From positions 372,001 to 436,000 of the forward strand of contig SEMN01000343.1 of NCBI GenBank assembly GCA_005408345.1: a DNA stretch of 64,000 nt, written 5' to 3'. The DNA comes from Macquaria australasica. Its lineage: Eukaryota > Chordata > Actinopteri > Centrarchiformes > Percichthyidae. Below are positions 22,851-35,180 of this stretch, piece after piece (position 1 is the first letter of the stretch; each line of letters begins with the position of its first letter). A model generated the notes under the pieces. It was given only the letters and a program-made list of their open reading frames with translations, searched no databases and was not told the origin of the DNA. Both the position numbers and the translations under genes were made by a program.

Positions 22851-25295
22851 AAATATCAAAGTACACAAAGTGCTGGTTAAAGAAAACAGGTTATTACTTG
22901 AATACATATCTGGTAATAGGAAATTTTGCCCTTACAAGGTTAAAGTTCAGTACTCAGACATTCAACAACACTCATCGTCAATAACTTCTCATCAGTTTTC
23001 CAGATTAGTTATGCAGTGCGAAATAAAGCTTGACTGATGTTCAACAGATGCTGCTGCCAGTGTGCTTATTTATGCATGTTGGGTGTGGGTAGGTTTTCCA
23101 TGGGTTAGATTTAGTAAAAAATATCCCTCTAATTGTAATAAACTGGAATTATCTTTTCAAACTCAGCCAAATGAATTGCTCTCTCAGGCTTTCCAAAGGT
23201 CTTGTTATCCTAATTCCTGGGTCCCCAGATGACATTTTATAACTCTGGTGATTCCCTGACCTTTTTTCATTACGCCGAAAGTTCCACTTTTCCACAAAAA
23301 ATATCTAAATCTAATGGGACCATGAGAGGCTAAGTAAATTCAAAGAGGACGAACCATTTTCATTTTGAACACAAAATATTAGTTTACAGTAAAAAAAAAA
23401 ACCCATTAAGTTTTCACTTTGTGTTAGAGGATATTTTTTCTGGACACACTAAGCAGACATGTGCTCCGAACAGTGCATGCAAACACTTTGATCAACAGGC
23501 TTTCATTTCTGATTGATATTGCATTTTTTCTATCAGTTCTTGACTTTAATTTTTTTGTCTAATAAAACATCTCTAAAAGATCTCAAAATGGTACAGAATT
23601 GTATATATTCAAGTACTCAGTATTGTGGTCTTTCGTTTTCTTGGTTCATTATATGTATCTGTGGTTGATTACATGTGTATGAAATGTGTTCAATGATATT
23701 TGCTTCTCTTGCAGCAGTATGATCAGTGTCCCATTTGTAACCCAAATCCACAGTAGAAGTTCTGCCACATTGACTAGCCAATACCAATGGACTGTTATCT
23801 ATCATGAATTCCATTATACAAACATACTCATTTAAAACAGGATAGGATTAAGAACAGTGGAAATTAAACTTCTTTGACAGAGAGAGAAAATATAAACAGC
23901 ATGCAAGCCAAGTACAAACAGCGAGGCAACCCATCACTTCCCCACGTGAAATCGGATTTGAAACACAGCCACACAATAAAACATTCTTATAGTGTTATCA
24001 TAACTCTTTTGTTTGCTTGTGTTCAGAGTAGACCATTTGGCAATGCACTTGCCACTGCAAATGTTATTCACAAACAGAGGCCTGTTTGTGAAGTTGTCAA
24101 GCTGTCTCCATCACAGCCACAGGCCCATCACAGCTTGCTGACGTGTCAAGTGAAGTTAGTCTTTTGCTGGTCACTTGGTATTCCTGTCATCTTCTCACAC
24201 CAGTTACTGTTGATTCTTTAAATTCAGCTACATGATTTGCAATTCAACAGATCAAGGGGTTTGTTGTGCCTACCAATGCACTGTGATGCAGAGATGGTGG
24301 TCAGAGGAGTCAGAGAGAAGCCAGTCGTTAACTCCTGTGGTTAGGGGTCCTTCACATCAACATATTTCAGGCTGGCAGATAAAGAGTGGGAGATAAAGGA
24401 ACGGCAGCACTTCTGTAATGTAGGAACTCTAACCAACTGTAAACCTCCACCAGCATCCACTTAAAATTGTTGAAACTTCTTTACTAATACTAATAATACT
24501 GCAAATTCTCAAATAGTGGCCTCTATTTACCTCTGCAGGGATAGTCAGGCTTTTATTTGAAACAAACTAAAATATATTTATCATATCTGGTATCTTAATA
24601 ACACAAATTTCCAAAAAATCAGTACAACAGCGTCATGTCAAATTCATCACTCTGCTGCCTCTATTTTTACGCAAATACTGTTCAATCACATCTAATTTGC
24701 TGCGTTTTTGTTTGCTGGTCAGCTGCTGTCAATAAAACTCACTTCCTGCAAAGATGTTTCACATTAAAACCCATCAGCTCAAAAACATGATTTCTTTACA
24801 ATTTCTACCTTTCCTGGTATGATTGTAATGTGGAACATTTGCAGGAAGTGTTTTCTTCTGAATGAATCAACAGCAAGTAGAAGCATTGGAATCAAATAGA
24901 TTGGAATCTCTGCAGATTGCCTTTGTGAAACAGGCTTATATTAGACAGAGGCCTATACTTTTGTTGTATCTCATGAAACTCAATACTTCCTCCACATTTA
25001 CCTTTTGTCATTATTAATCCAGTATAATGTACATTTCCACAGCACTAATTCCACCTGTACAGCAATAAAGCCATGTCATATTCACCACATCGCTGTTTTG
25101 AGTTGCTGTTTTTTTTATAGCAGAAACCGTTTCCATCCACTAATTATTGTTTCTGCCAGTGCCGTTTTTTCAACCAGTATTAAGCTTCTGTTAATAAAAC
25201 TCAACATATCCTAAAGAGATATTTCACATGAAAAGACTTCCAACAGCTCAAAGGACAGGATACCTCCCTTTCCTGGTGGGCTTTAAATGTGAAAC
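22851..25295. other. Long non-coding stretch, no gene seen
   Basis: Short chance frames only, the longest 115 codons at 23874-24221 without a recognisable domain. A 12-base A run lies near 23391. No repeat family that I could match elsewhere in the window. Confidence 0.4.
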
Positions 25296-25580
25296 CTATA
25301 TTTCATACACCTGCACAAACCAATTGTGAGCACACCACAAGTTGTCAATCATGACGTCTCACCCCTTTTTTATAGCATCAAATAACTAATTAAAACCAAA
25401 CCTGAACCTGAAAAATGAACACTTGAACAAACATCAGCATGATAAGAACTACCTAAAAAGACAGAAACCATCGTTGGGAAAAATTTATTTGACGTGTACT
25501 TTGATTTGGGGCGATTGAGATATTTTGGCTTCACTTTTGGGGAGCTGTCATGTCGTCCATCTTTATATAAAGTCTATGTT
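25296..25580 (+). mobile_element. hAT-type MITE, 5'-truncated copy
   Basis: It matches the right half of the MITE at 3033-3502: GTTGTCAATCATGA.GTCTCACCCC, GAACACTTGAACAAACATCAGC, AAGAACTACCTAAAA and the terminal CATCTTTATATAAAGTCTATG. The left end is lost and no target duplication can be seen. Confidence 0.75.
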
Positions 25581-27665
25581 AGCAGCAGTCAGCAGCTAGC
25601 TTGCTAAGTGGGAGTGGGCGACAGAAACTTGCACGCAATGCATCCTGGTACATGTACATTGCTTCAATTAATCATCAGCACTGATTGGACATCCACATAA
25701 AACGTGGCAAAATTTCCCTTTAACAATGAACAAAAAAAGCAACAAATTAGATTAATAAATTAATGAGTGAATTCAGTATGTCAGCCATGAACATATATTT
25801 GAATACAGGCTTTTATTTGATAATTTACACACACATATGAAGTAAATATATGCCTTGAAGCACTGTCTTCTTTTTAGTGTGAAAGAAAATAAAGTGCTCT
25901 ATGTTTTGTGCAATGGCTGGTCCATTGAACTTTAAATAGCAAAATGGTTTCTTGTAAAACAAGAGTCAAAAGCTTGCAAACTCATTTGCAACTACATTTT
26001 TCGCAACCTTAATTGTGAGCCTATGTGTAGCATAATAATCACATACTGTATTTGCCAAAGCTCCTTAAAGAGCATATTTATGCAGTGGTTTATTTTCCTA
26101 AGACGGGAAGAAAGGCACAGTGTGGAAGGCTGGTGAATAACGGCAGCCAAGTCAGCCTCAGGGTAATTTTATTCACATTTTGCATTAGAGGCGCCTCCAA
26201 TGTTTTACTAATTTCACTGTTGAGTGACCTGCCTATAGTAACCCATTTATATCTGGGCAGCACCCCATGGTGCAGCTTTTTACTGGAACAAATACTTGGA
26301 ACTGTATTAAAATGAGCAACTCAACTTACAGTTTTTCTGGAACTAAACCTTCAGGCCAATGAGTTTGTAATTTCTCTGGTGACGTCAGAGCCACTTTGCT
26401 AGAAGGTAAATTTAAGAATACACAATGAACCCCAGTCTGTTTGTTTGCCTGTATTCATTCATCATAAGGACAGTGGGCACACCTTTGCCTTTTCTTTTAC
26501 TTCAACAGTAGAGGAGACGAGAGGATGTTCCGGCTGGACGCAGTCCAAGGTTAGCAGAGATATAAGTAGGGGCCTACAGCACACCATCTCAGGAACTGAT
26601 ACACTAAATCATGTTACCATGTCCATAGTCACGCTTCTTGGCAGGCTATTACAAAAATGATGGAAAATGTCCAGATTAACGTTAACTCTTTTGCCACAGA
26701 AAAGACAAGAAACAAGACATGAGCTGATGTTCCACTCAACAGGAAGTTGTTTGACCTGGGACTGAACAGTACAGACTTTCACACCTGTAGTTCAGTTGAT
26801 TTGCTCCGGACCAAGTGAAAAACTAAAGCATTGTTGCCTTTTAGTTCTGGTCTGAAACATGTTCACACTGACTCCTTACAAACAAACCACGATGAGTGAA
26901 CAACAAGTCACACAGACTGACAGATAACTCATTCACTGGACAGTTTTGTCTATCATTATCCTGCATCATCAAGACCGAAGTGGGGAAATCAAATTCTGGT
27001 GATAGCAAATAATGGTAAAGAAGGAAAATCTGTTGCATGCAGCCATGGAATTAACATTTAGTTGAAACATTAGGGCAATTGCCTTATCTATCTTTGTTTC
27101 AGTACAAACTATAAAATGACGTTTTGGTTAACCAGTGGAAAAGTGGAATTTGTAACAAAAAAGGCTGCATTCAACAGGATTGCTATCAAGGGTATACTCT
27201 ATCTTTTTACATATAAGTGTAAGTATGCTCTACTGGAGGAATGAACATTATTCTTCCAAAAGATATTCTCTCATTTGGTGTTTTGATGATGATGGTAGAG
27301 AATGCTGTTGGACACTTCGCTCCAACATCTTCCATACAGGTGTTCAGCTGGCTTGAGATCTGGTGACTGTGAAGAGTATAGCATATGATTCATCATTTTC
27401 ATACTCAACCATTCAGTGAGCTCTCATGTTCTGTATGGAAGCTTCTGCCTTCATTATGTCACTCCACTCATTTATTCAGTTTTTTCTTTAACTTGTCACA
27501 CATCTGTGCATCACGCTGATGCTGATTTTAACCCTTTGAACTCTGCAATAGAAATGGTCTGCCAGTGCCTATACTTGTATTTTTACTTATTGTGATGTAA
27601 TTTCTTGGATTATCTTCAAATGCTTCATATCACTAAAATCTGCACAACCTGAGCTAAAAGGAAGT
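25581..27665. other. Non-coding stretch, no gene seen
   Basis: Frames of up to 87 codons have no recognisable similarity. No repeat boundary was found. Confidence 0.4.
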
Positions 27666-27670
27666 TCAGT

Positions 27671-27957
27671 GATGATGCGAAATACAGAAGCCTTAGCTTT
27701 CAGTTGCAAGAAGAATGAATGCTCCAGCTATTCTGATTTTTATTTTAGATCAATTTAAACAGGATTATGCAAACAACAACCTCCCGCGGCCAGTTTGCCA
27801 TGTTTTACCCGACATGTTACGTAACGTAATGACGTCATCAACTTGTGGCATAGCACACAACGTGATGACACGAAAGACAGAAGCCTTAGCTTTCAGCTGC
27901 AGAAAGAATGAATGCTCTAGCTATTACGTTTTTTTATTTTAGATCACTTTAAACAGA
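27671..27957 (+). repeat. Direct duplication, period about 193 bp
   Basis: The segment starting at 27671 (CAGAAGCCTTAGCTTTCAG, GAATGAATGCTC, TTTATTTTAGATCA, TTTAAACAG) is repeated from 27864 with about 85-90% identity over roughly 93 bases. It is separated by about 100 bases of unmatched sequence. A 75-codon frame across the copies is not supported as a gene. Confidence 0.7.
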
Positions 27958-29100
27958 CGGTTAAAACTATTGCTGTAGGTCCATGTAGCTTAGATATCAA
28001 CTAGCCAATATTCTACTGTATGTGAATTATCCCTTAAGCTTAATGATACTGATTAATAGTCTAATTAGATTGTAATCTTAATTATAATCTACCAAGGTGT
28101 GAGACATAAAGCAAAGTACTCCACTGATTTAGCATTTCACTCCTATAACATTGTCGGACTCACGATGGACAGTTTTTAAAAAGGATCAAAATGGATGCAG
28201 ATATTTTCGTTCCATGCATTCGTCTTCCTTACCTGGCACCTATATTACACAAAATGCAACTCGCCCTGCAGAAGTACTCCTCAACACCTGGAAACACACT
28301 TTGATGTGTGAAATCGATGGAATCTTTAGGTAAATTTCACAGTTTTTATATATTTTTAGTGTAAAGCGTGATGCATAGGTGACAGATGCCATCACGTTTT
28401 GCATGGCTGAAAGAAGTCATTGCTAACTTATTTTTTCTACATATTGTACACTAGCATTGTAATATCACATTTGTGTGATCTTCTTGTGTAGTATCATAAT
28501 GATTAAATCACTGACTACATTTTAAAATTAGCCAACAAAGGGGAATGCACTTATTTAGTGTCTTACCCAGGGTCAGATGTGAAGATCAATATCAGTTGCA
28601 TTACCAGCTCAGAGATGCAGTAAGACTTGGACTGGTTATCCAAACTGTTGGACTGTTTCTTTAATATTACCTTAACTTAGGCTTTGTAGGTGAGCACAAG
28701 CTGTTTGCAGGAACTAATCCATCCTCCTACACAGTCTTTGCTTGCCTCTGGCAGAAATACCCCCACCTTAATATGCTGTGAGTGCTGGGCTCCAAGGTGA
28801 TTTAGTTACTGATTCCTTGTCACAGAGTAATTTATGGTGCAGCCTTGGGTCTTCCAGGATCCACTCCTCAGCACTGCAACAAACTGCAGTGAGTTTGCAT
28901 TTCAGCCAAAGCAAACTTTAACTTTAACTAACAAACTTTTTGTGGTCAGTGTGTGTGACCATATTTGGCTTGGTTTATTCTCAGTGTGGCAGCGCTTAAA
29001 TAAATCTGCTGTCCACAAGGATAGTTAGCATGAAAATGGGGTAAATGACTGTTCTTTTACACTCAATATACATTCAAAAAAACTTTGTTTTTTTGTTACC
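27958..29100. other. Non-coding stretch, no gene seen
   Basis: No recognisable gene, RNA or repeat. Confidence 0.4.
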
Positions 29101-29105
29101 TCACT

Positions 29106-30525
29106 AAGATAAGATAAGATAAGATAAGATAAGCCTTTATTGTCCCACAGCGGGGAAATTTTAGCGTTGCAGCAGCCAGCAAAAGTGTCATATATAGAAA
29201 TACAATAAAAATAAATAGAAAAATAGTCCTATACACAGTATAGACAGAAATAAATAATAGAGTGACTGAGTGCAGTTGTAAGTATGAACAAATAGATAAG
29301 ATAAAAATATTGCACATATATAATATACATGTATATGAAAAATATTTCACAGCAACATATGAAGTAGATAACATCATGAATACAATATATGTATGAAGAT
29401 AATGCACAAACAGTAGATGAAGTATAGTAGTGAATAGTCTGCACACTGACAGTCAAGTGTAGATTACCGGGAGTTGTACTGATTATAGAGTCTGACAGCA
29501 GCAGGCAGAAAGGACCTACGGTACCTCTCCTTCAGACACCGCGGGTGGAGCAGCCGGTCGCTGAAGGAGCTGCCCAGTGCTGAAAGAGTGACATGTAGGG
29601 GGTGGGAAGTGTTCTCCAGTAGTGATGATAGCTTGGCCACCATTCTCCTGCCTCCCACCACCTCCACTGGGTCCAGAGGGTCTCCAAGGACAGAGCTGGC
29701 CTTCTTTACCAGTCTGTCCAGTCTCTTCCTATCCCTGGAAGAGATGCCACTGGCCCAACATGCCACCCCATACAATACGGCTGATGCCACCACAGAGTCA
29801 TAGAAAGTCCTCAGGAGCGCACCCTGCACTCCAAAAGATCTTAGTCTCCTGAGCAAAAAGAGACGGCTCTGGCCCTTTTAAACAGAGCGTCCGTATTGTC
29901 TGACCAGTCCAGTTTGCTGTTCAAGTGAACACCCAGATACTTGTACGATCTCACAATCTCAATGTCCGTTCCCTGGATGTTCACTGGTGTAGGTGGAGGG
30001 AGTTTGCGCCTGCCGAAGTCCACCACCAGCTCTTTGGTTTTACTCGCGTTGATCTGGAGGCGGTTCTGCTGACACCAACCCACAAAGCCCTGGGTCAGTT
30101 CTCTGTACTCCCCATCATCCCCGTCGGTGATGAGGCCGACGATGGCAGAGTCATCAGAGAACTTCTGCAGGTGACAGTTTGAAGTGTTATGGGTGAAGTC
30201 CGCTGTGTAGAAGGTGAACAGGAAAGGCGCCAGAACGGTTCCCTGTGGAGCCCCTGTGCTGCAGAGAAGTGTGTCAGACACACAGTCCTGTAACCTCACA
30301 TACTGTGGTCGGTTTGTGAGGTAGTCCAGGATCCATGCTGCCAGGTGATGGTCCACCCCAGCGTGCTCCAACTTGTCCCCCAGAATCCTGGGCTGGATGG
30401 TGTTAAAAGCACTGGAGAAATCAAAAAACATGATCCTCACAGTGTTTCCAGCCTTTTCTAGGTGAGAGAGGGATGTGTGAAGTAGGTAAATGACAGCGTC
30501 ATCCACCCCAATGCGGTGAGCTAAC
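29106..30525 (-). mobile_element. CR1/L2-group LINE, 5'-truncated, GATAAG-tailed
   Basis: The tail is a run of GATAAG units at 29106-29133 on the plus strand (TTATC repeats on the minus strand). It is preceded on the minus strand by GCTGTGGGACAATAAAGGC, the standard 3' end of this fish LINE family. A 3' untranslated region runs to about 29463, followed upstream by the end of ORF2 in two frames. The element begins at about 30525, in the middle of the reverse-transcriptase domain. Confidence 0.88.
29464..29856 (-). pseudogene. LINE ORF2 C-terminal region, frame-shifted
   Basis: The 130-codon frame continues the reverse-transcriptase frame after a shift near 29850. It holds the post-RT region: LRRLRSFGVQGALLRTFYDS, VLYGVACWAS, then LHPRCLKERYRRSFLPAAVRLYN at the end. 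This last phrase is the conserved ORF2 terminus of this LINE group. The same terminus is found at 49561-49640. Confidence 0.85.
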
Positions 30526-30527
30526 AT
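29841..30527 (-). pseudogene. LINE reverse transcriptase, partial
   Basis: A 228-codon frame covers the catalytic part of a non-LTR reverse transcriptase, which primes on nicked target DNA to copy the LINE RNA. Visible motifs are FFDFSSAFNTI with the first catalytic Asp at about residue 36, GAPQGTVLAPFLF at about 92-104, and FSDDSAIVG with the Asp pair at about 125-126. KYLGVHLNSKLDW lies near the C-terminal end. The N-terminal endonuclease and fingers are absent through 5' truncation. Near 29850 the frame breaks and the protein continues in another frame (29464-29856), so this copy is dead although the catalytic residues survive. The first ATG lies at the truncation edge and is not a natural start. 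Confidence 0.88.
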
Positions 30528-30626
30528 GAGCTAATATTATGTATCATAAAGCACAATTTACACCCATGTTGAGTTGAGGTCATTGTAAGCATTACAAATT
30601 GCATTTTTGGCATAATTCTAAATAGA

Positions 30627-30663
30627 GGGGGCTGGAGCCAATTCCAACTGACATTGGGTGAGA
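30627..30663 (-). mobile_element. Scrap of the GGATGG-tailed SINE
   Basis: About 37 bases (GGGGCTGGAGCCAATTCCAA and TGACATTGGGTGAG) match the body of the SINE at 8643-8950. The rest is gone. Confidence 0.5.
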
Positions 30664-30749
30664 AAAATTTACAGCCAGACTAAAAATTGTAAGATGGATA
30701 CAGTTAGTTTGGTCCTTGTCTAAAGCTAAATGTAAATATGATAGGCCTA

Positions 30750-31140
30750 ATGGTTGTCATGCTAAAATGCTCAAAATGACAATGTTAACATGCTGATGTT
30801 TAGAACATGTATAATCCTTGTCATGTTCACCAGTTGAGTACCATCATATTAACATTAGCTATTAGCAAATTAAATGCTAATGGTACAGCTGAGGTTGAAG
30901 GGGATGCGATGAGTTTTGCAGGTATTTGGTCATAAACCAAAGTACTGAACAAATTAAAATTTCACCTGATGATGGTGCTGGATGAGCAGTGAGAGGATCA
31001 CCAAAGTTATTAGAATGACTCCTGAGGGAAACATGAATGTGTGTACCAAATTCCATAATAATGCATCCAATAGTTGTTGAGATATTTCACCAAAGTTAAT
31101 AACAATAACAGACCAATATTTCCATCTCTAGAGCCACGCT
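30750..31140 (+). repeat. Abundant unclassified dispersed repeat, copy B
   Basis: It matches copy A at 16520-17045: GTATTTGGTCATAAACCAAA, GGTGCTGGATGAGCAG, CAATAGTTGTTGAGATATTTC. It also includes the upstream CATGCTGATG/TTAGCTATTAGCAAAT part that copy A lacks. Confidence 0.7.
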
Positions 31141-31550
31141 GCCAGCGAGGCCAAAACATATTCTGTATAACGCAGGCTTTTTTGTTCAAGAGAATTTTGA
31201 AATGTTCTGTTAAACATCACACATTCCCACTCCAAATGGTCAAAACAAAATGTTAACGGGAAGACATGGCAGCAACTGCTGCAGTTTGCCATCTCTCCAC
31301 ATGACTCAGAGACTGCGCTATGAATTCCAGTGCACAAATCTGCAAAATGCGACTGTGGTCTAGCATTGATCAAAAGGTCATGATGAAACACTGATGGAGT
31401 TTTGGATCTGATCTTCTGATTGTCCTCCAGGTAAGCACACACTGTCAGGAAGTGCTATCTGAATACACACTCACAGACAGGGAGACTGTTGCCAGATGCT
31501 GCTGTCTTACCAGCTGCACACCACAGCTCCACTACCTGTCTGCACTGTTG
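31141..31550. other. Short non-coding stretch, no gene seen
   Basis: The 104-codon minus-strand frame at 31128-31442 has no recognisable similarity. Confidence 0.35.
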
Positions 31551-31662
<112 letters not shown>

Positions 31663-31979
31663 TAGTGGCCAAGCCCTGCTGAGGTTTGTTTACATTCAGT
31701 AAAAGACATGACAGCACAGGATGACATTTCTGGACAGTTTTGAGAAGAGAGAAATTATGTGTTTTCCTTTGATATGGAGAAGAAGAGAGAGGAGAAGGCG
31801 TGTATCTCTTTATCTCAGGATGTCTGCTCAACATTTGACAATCTGCTTTGTAGTATTCATCCCTACATCAGTCACCAAAACGATCAAACCAGTCTACTGG
31901 ATGGCAACATATCATATCTGTTAACATATTTCATTCATTTTCCTACAAGATCTGCTCCTGACAACTAAAGCATGAGTAA
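31663..31979. other. Short non-coding stretch, no gene seen
   Basis: No recognisable feature. Confidence 0.35.
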
Positions 31980-32164
31980 CTTTTTTTTTTTTTATTATTG
32001 TTTGGGCAATTTCTGCCTTTATTTAACAGCCAGTAGAGAAAGACAGGAAACATGGGGAGAGAGAGGGATATGACATGCAACAAAGGTCCCCCGGCTGGGA
32101 TTTGAACCGTGGTTATTGCAGGTTATGTGGTATGCACCTTAACCATTAGGCTACCAGGGCACAT
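31980..32164 (-). mobile_element. tRNA-derived SINE with intact A and B boxes
   Basis: Read on the minus strand, the head has TAGCCTAATGG (A box, 32143-32153) and GGTTCAAATCC (B box, 32098-32108), 34 bases apart. These are the internal RNA polymerase III promoter elements of a tRNA. A body with GCATGTCATATCCCTCTCTC and an A-rich 3' end (the T run at 31980-31992 on the plus strand) follow. The tRNA part does not fold into a convincing full cloverleaf, so it is a SINE and not a tRNA gene. Confidence 0.75.
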
Positions 32165-32224
32165 TCATGGTCCCTACAGGATGAATTGTAATAACCATGG
32201 TGATCTCTGACCTCTCATCGAGCT

Positions 32225-32460
32225 CCTGGTCAAAATTAATTTAGTGCAACATTTTGGTTTTTGACCAATTACTTGCAAAACTAATAACATTCCAATCAGT
32301 CTTTGCTGTACTTTGCCTTTTGTGCTAACTGGCAAATGTTTGCATGCTAACAAACTAAACTAACATGGTATTGTTAGCGTTGTTATTATGAGCATGTTAG
32401 CATGCTGACATTAGCATTTAGCTCAGAGTGCAACCTCAAAGAGCCGCTAGCATGGCTATA
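32225..32460 (-). repeat. Abundant unclassified dispersed repeat, copy C
   Basis: It is inverted relative to copies A and B and matches 63400-63620: TTTTTGACCAATTACTTGCA, GCATGCTAACAAACTAA, AGCATGTTAGCATGCTGACA and TTAGCATTTAGCTCA. Confidence 0.65.
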
Positions 32461-33239
32461 GACTTTGATTACAATATTATACAGTGCACAGTCACTTAAT
32501 TATACTTTACATTGATTCTGGACCCAGTCTATAGTGTTCATTGCCTTGGAAACTCTGATCTGGGCAACACCCCCCTATTAAGACATCAAAACAGAAGTCA
32601 ACTGTTGGAAAGTAGAGAGCTGTATTTAATTCTTCTTGACTGCCACAGAGGGTGGAAATCAGTCTCCAGCACTCAAAAAGAGAGTTACATAATACTGCAG
32701 TTTTCTAAGTTGTAATTTGATGTTTTAACCCTTATATATTTCCTTCTATAGTTCCTTTACATTCATGTTAAGAGTAGCAGAGGACTTTGAAATTGATGTA
32801 TAAAAAGCACAAATTGGTGCATAAAAATCCTTTTATACACCAATTTTAAAGATCTTTTTTGTTATGGTTTAAAACATTCTGGTTTTCTATATGTATAAAT
32901 CCACACAAACTAACTAAAAACTAACAAAATGGGTGACCGATGGGTGAAGTTTTCTTTGACTTGAGTTTTGTCTGATGTAATGCTTAACAAGTAGAGCACA
33001 GTTTGCACTAAACACCAGTTCTATTATTTTATAGGTGATTTTGCATACATTTGCCATCTCAGAAAAATTGTCTTACAAATATAGTGATATTTCAACCATA
33101 TTTCTGAGCTCTAACTGCAGTCATAAGTAAGATTTGTTACATTATTATCTACCTACTACCTATAACTCATATACCAAATCAGTTACAGTAAGAAATCATT
33201 TCCATCATCAGCATTGAAAAGCAGACTGTCCAGGGCTGC
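32461..33239. other. Non-coding stretch, no gene seen
   Basis: No recognisable gene or repeat. A small hairpin (GTGTATAAAA..TTTTATACAC type) is suggested near 32790-32845. Confidence 0.35.
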
Positions 33240-33243
33240 TGGG

Positions 33244-33250
33244 TATATAT
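33244..33250 (+). promoter_or_regulatory. Candidate TATA box
   Basis: TATATAT in the context GGGTATATATGGG, about 25-30 bases upstream of a plausible start of transcription near 33275. The region before it (33190-33240) is slightly richer in G+C than the surroundings. Its value rests on the consensus splice donor that follows 110 bases later. Confidence 0.4.
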
Positions 33251-33274
33251 GGGTTCAGCCTTGGATGATGAATG

Positions 33275-33358
33275 GGGCAACACAGCCACAGCAGCATCTG
33301 AAGCAACCGCGATAAACAGTGAGGAACAGGAGCACGCTAACATGTCCTTGTAATACAG
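33275..33358 (+). other. Candidate first (untranslated) exon
   Basis: From the expected start about 28 bases below the TATA box, the sequence runs to AATACAG followed by GTGAGTAC at 33359. That is a full match to the vertebrate 5' splice-site consensus. The exon would be about 85 nt. It holds only a minimal upstream frame (ATG TCC TTG TAA) just before the donor, so it would be a leader exon, as in many TATA-driven hormone and neuropeptide genes. I could not find a matching second exon downstream. It may belong to a gene that lies beyond a long intron, or be a chance combination. Confidence 0.35.
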
Positions 33359-33360
33359 GT

Positions 33361-34450
33361 GAGTACACTGACATTATCTCAAATATGCTTTCTTATTCAG
33401 AGCCAGCCTTATCATGGTTCTGGAAATATGGAAACTGTTTATTATTCAGACGTTATTCACTAGTGAATACCTTTTGATTACCGGCCCACGATCCAACCAT
33501 ATCCTCTGCTGTCTCACATACAGAAAACAATAATTGTTTAACAGCACTCAGTCCTCCTATTTCAAAAGCTACAAAGTAGACAGTTGAGGTGTTACACATT
33601 GAAGATCAATCATGTCTGCAGGCATTCAGACTGACAAACAGCTCTGTGCTGTTGAGCATGTTTCCTGCAGAATTCATCATAAAAAGGCAAACATCTAAAC
33701 CATGTTGTGATGGATGTTCAAAATGAAAGACTGGGAGACTGTAAGTAATCTCTTGATTGATTTTAATAACATGCAAGAGTGAAAGAAGGGTCTATCTCAA
33801 CATCTAGTTGGCCATCACATCTTTGACACATACACTGCAAATGACCCATTGAAACTTAGTTGGTCAGTTCACACAAATAACAAAACTACATTTCCTACTT
33901 GGCCCAAGTGGTATCTAGCTATTGGGATAGTTTTGGCAGTATTCATCCTGAGCCCAAACATGGCTGAATCTGGGTAAACATGTTTTTAAAATGTTAAGAA
34001 TCATGTTAATTCTCATCCATCTAACTCGGTTCTTCAAACCCAGTTAGAGGTTTGAAACATGCTACCATGGATAAGAGTGCACTCATACTGTGAAATAAAG
34101 GCCACATGAGTAGAGAGTACTGACGCTCATCATATGTATATAATAAATCACATCAAACTTTAAAGATTAAAATGAATAACATTTAAGCAATCAATCTTAT
34201 ATAGGCCAACTTACCTACAACTTAAAAAACATCACTCAAATATATTTAAGAATGTATTGTTCCAACCCATCTGTATACTTACGATGCAGCATTTCACACA
34301 TTTTAGCGACAAATCCCCATCACAATGTCAAAATTACCAAGATTTCTGGTTGCATTGGTCTGACAGCAGTAAGAGCTTTTGGTTGATTTCTTTTGCTTGG
34401 ATTGTTTTTTTTTTTAAATGAACAAATTATTTTTGTTCAAGTTTGTATTG
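33361..34450. other. Non-coding stretch, no gene seen
   Basis: No frame with recognisable similarity. If the exon at 33275-33358 is real this would be intron. Confidence 0.35.
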
Positions 34451-34454
34451 TTAA

Positions 34455-34940
34455 ATGGAATGCATTTATATAGCACTTTCACCAAAGTTAAAGGTGAATT
34501 CTCAATTATTTAAATGTTCTCATTCAAAGTCATTATTATATCAACATTTTGCTATTGAGTGACTAATGAAAGGAGCATGAATTATTGAGTTATACAGAAT
34601 CTCATTTAAGAAGTGCACACAGTCACCCAATTCAGTCAGTGCAATACTGCATTCATCATTAATGATCCAACTGGTTTTCTTAATTTGGGTGAAAAAACAC
34701 CTGTACATACACACACTTCTTACTTCAGGCCAATTAAGTTCTATGAACTGAGATTTAAGAACATTTTAGCTGAGATGGTAAATAGATTGCATTTCTATCT
34801 TAAAGGAAAAAGTGCTTTACAATTTTGCCTCTCATTCACACATGCTCACACGCTGATGAGTCATCAGGAGCAATTTGGGCTTCAGTGTCTTGCTCAAGGA
34901 CACTTCAACGTGGACAGTAGGAACCGGAAACAGGAAACCT
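34455..34940 (-). mobile_element. V-SINE-like fragments
   Basis: At 34455-34480, ATGCATTTATATAGCACTTTC is the reverse complement of the GCGCTATATAAATGCA 3' end of fish V-SINEs. At 34783-34935 a second piece has AAAGTGCTTTACAATT, CTCATTCACACATGCTCACAC and AGGAGCAATTTGGG.TTCAGTGTCTTGCTCAAGGACACTTC. These are body phrases of the same SINE group. The 114-codon frame at 34613-34957 overlaps this and is not a gene. Confidence 0.55.
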
Positions 34941-35180
34941 GTGAAACAGCCTTGTAAAGATCCCAACAGAATGTCACATAAACTATTTAGGAAGTGATAG
35001 CGTCCTTCAGTAGTGCCTAGCCAAGGCCATTTACTGTAGCTGAATGCTCTGGGTGATGGATTAAAGTTATTAAATGATAACACTTGATCTTACAATAGCA
35101 CCCTGAATGCACTGAACATCATGAACTGATAATGTAGGACAACAGATTAGAATCCAAGGTTAGAATTGCTCTTTTAACTA

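Noticed and set aside
29925..30182. 85-codon plus-strand frame
   Set aside because: Shadow of the LINE reverse transcriptase on the opposite strand.
32098..32164. A tRNA gene on the minus strand
   Set aside because: A and B boxes are present but the acceptor stem and anticodon arm do not pair convincingly, and a SINE body and A-rich tail follow.
34613..34957. 114-codon plus-strand frame as a second exon of the candidate gene at 33.3 kb
   Set aside because: It runs over V-SINE-like sequence and has no acceptor signal in the right place.
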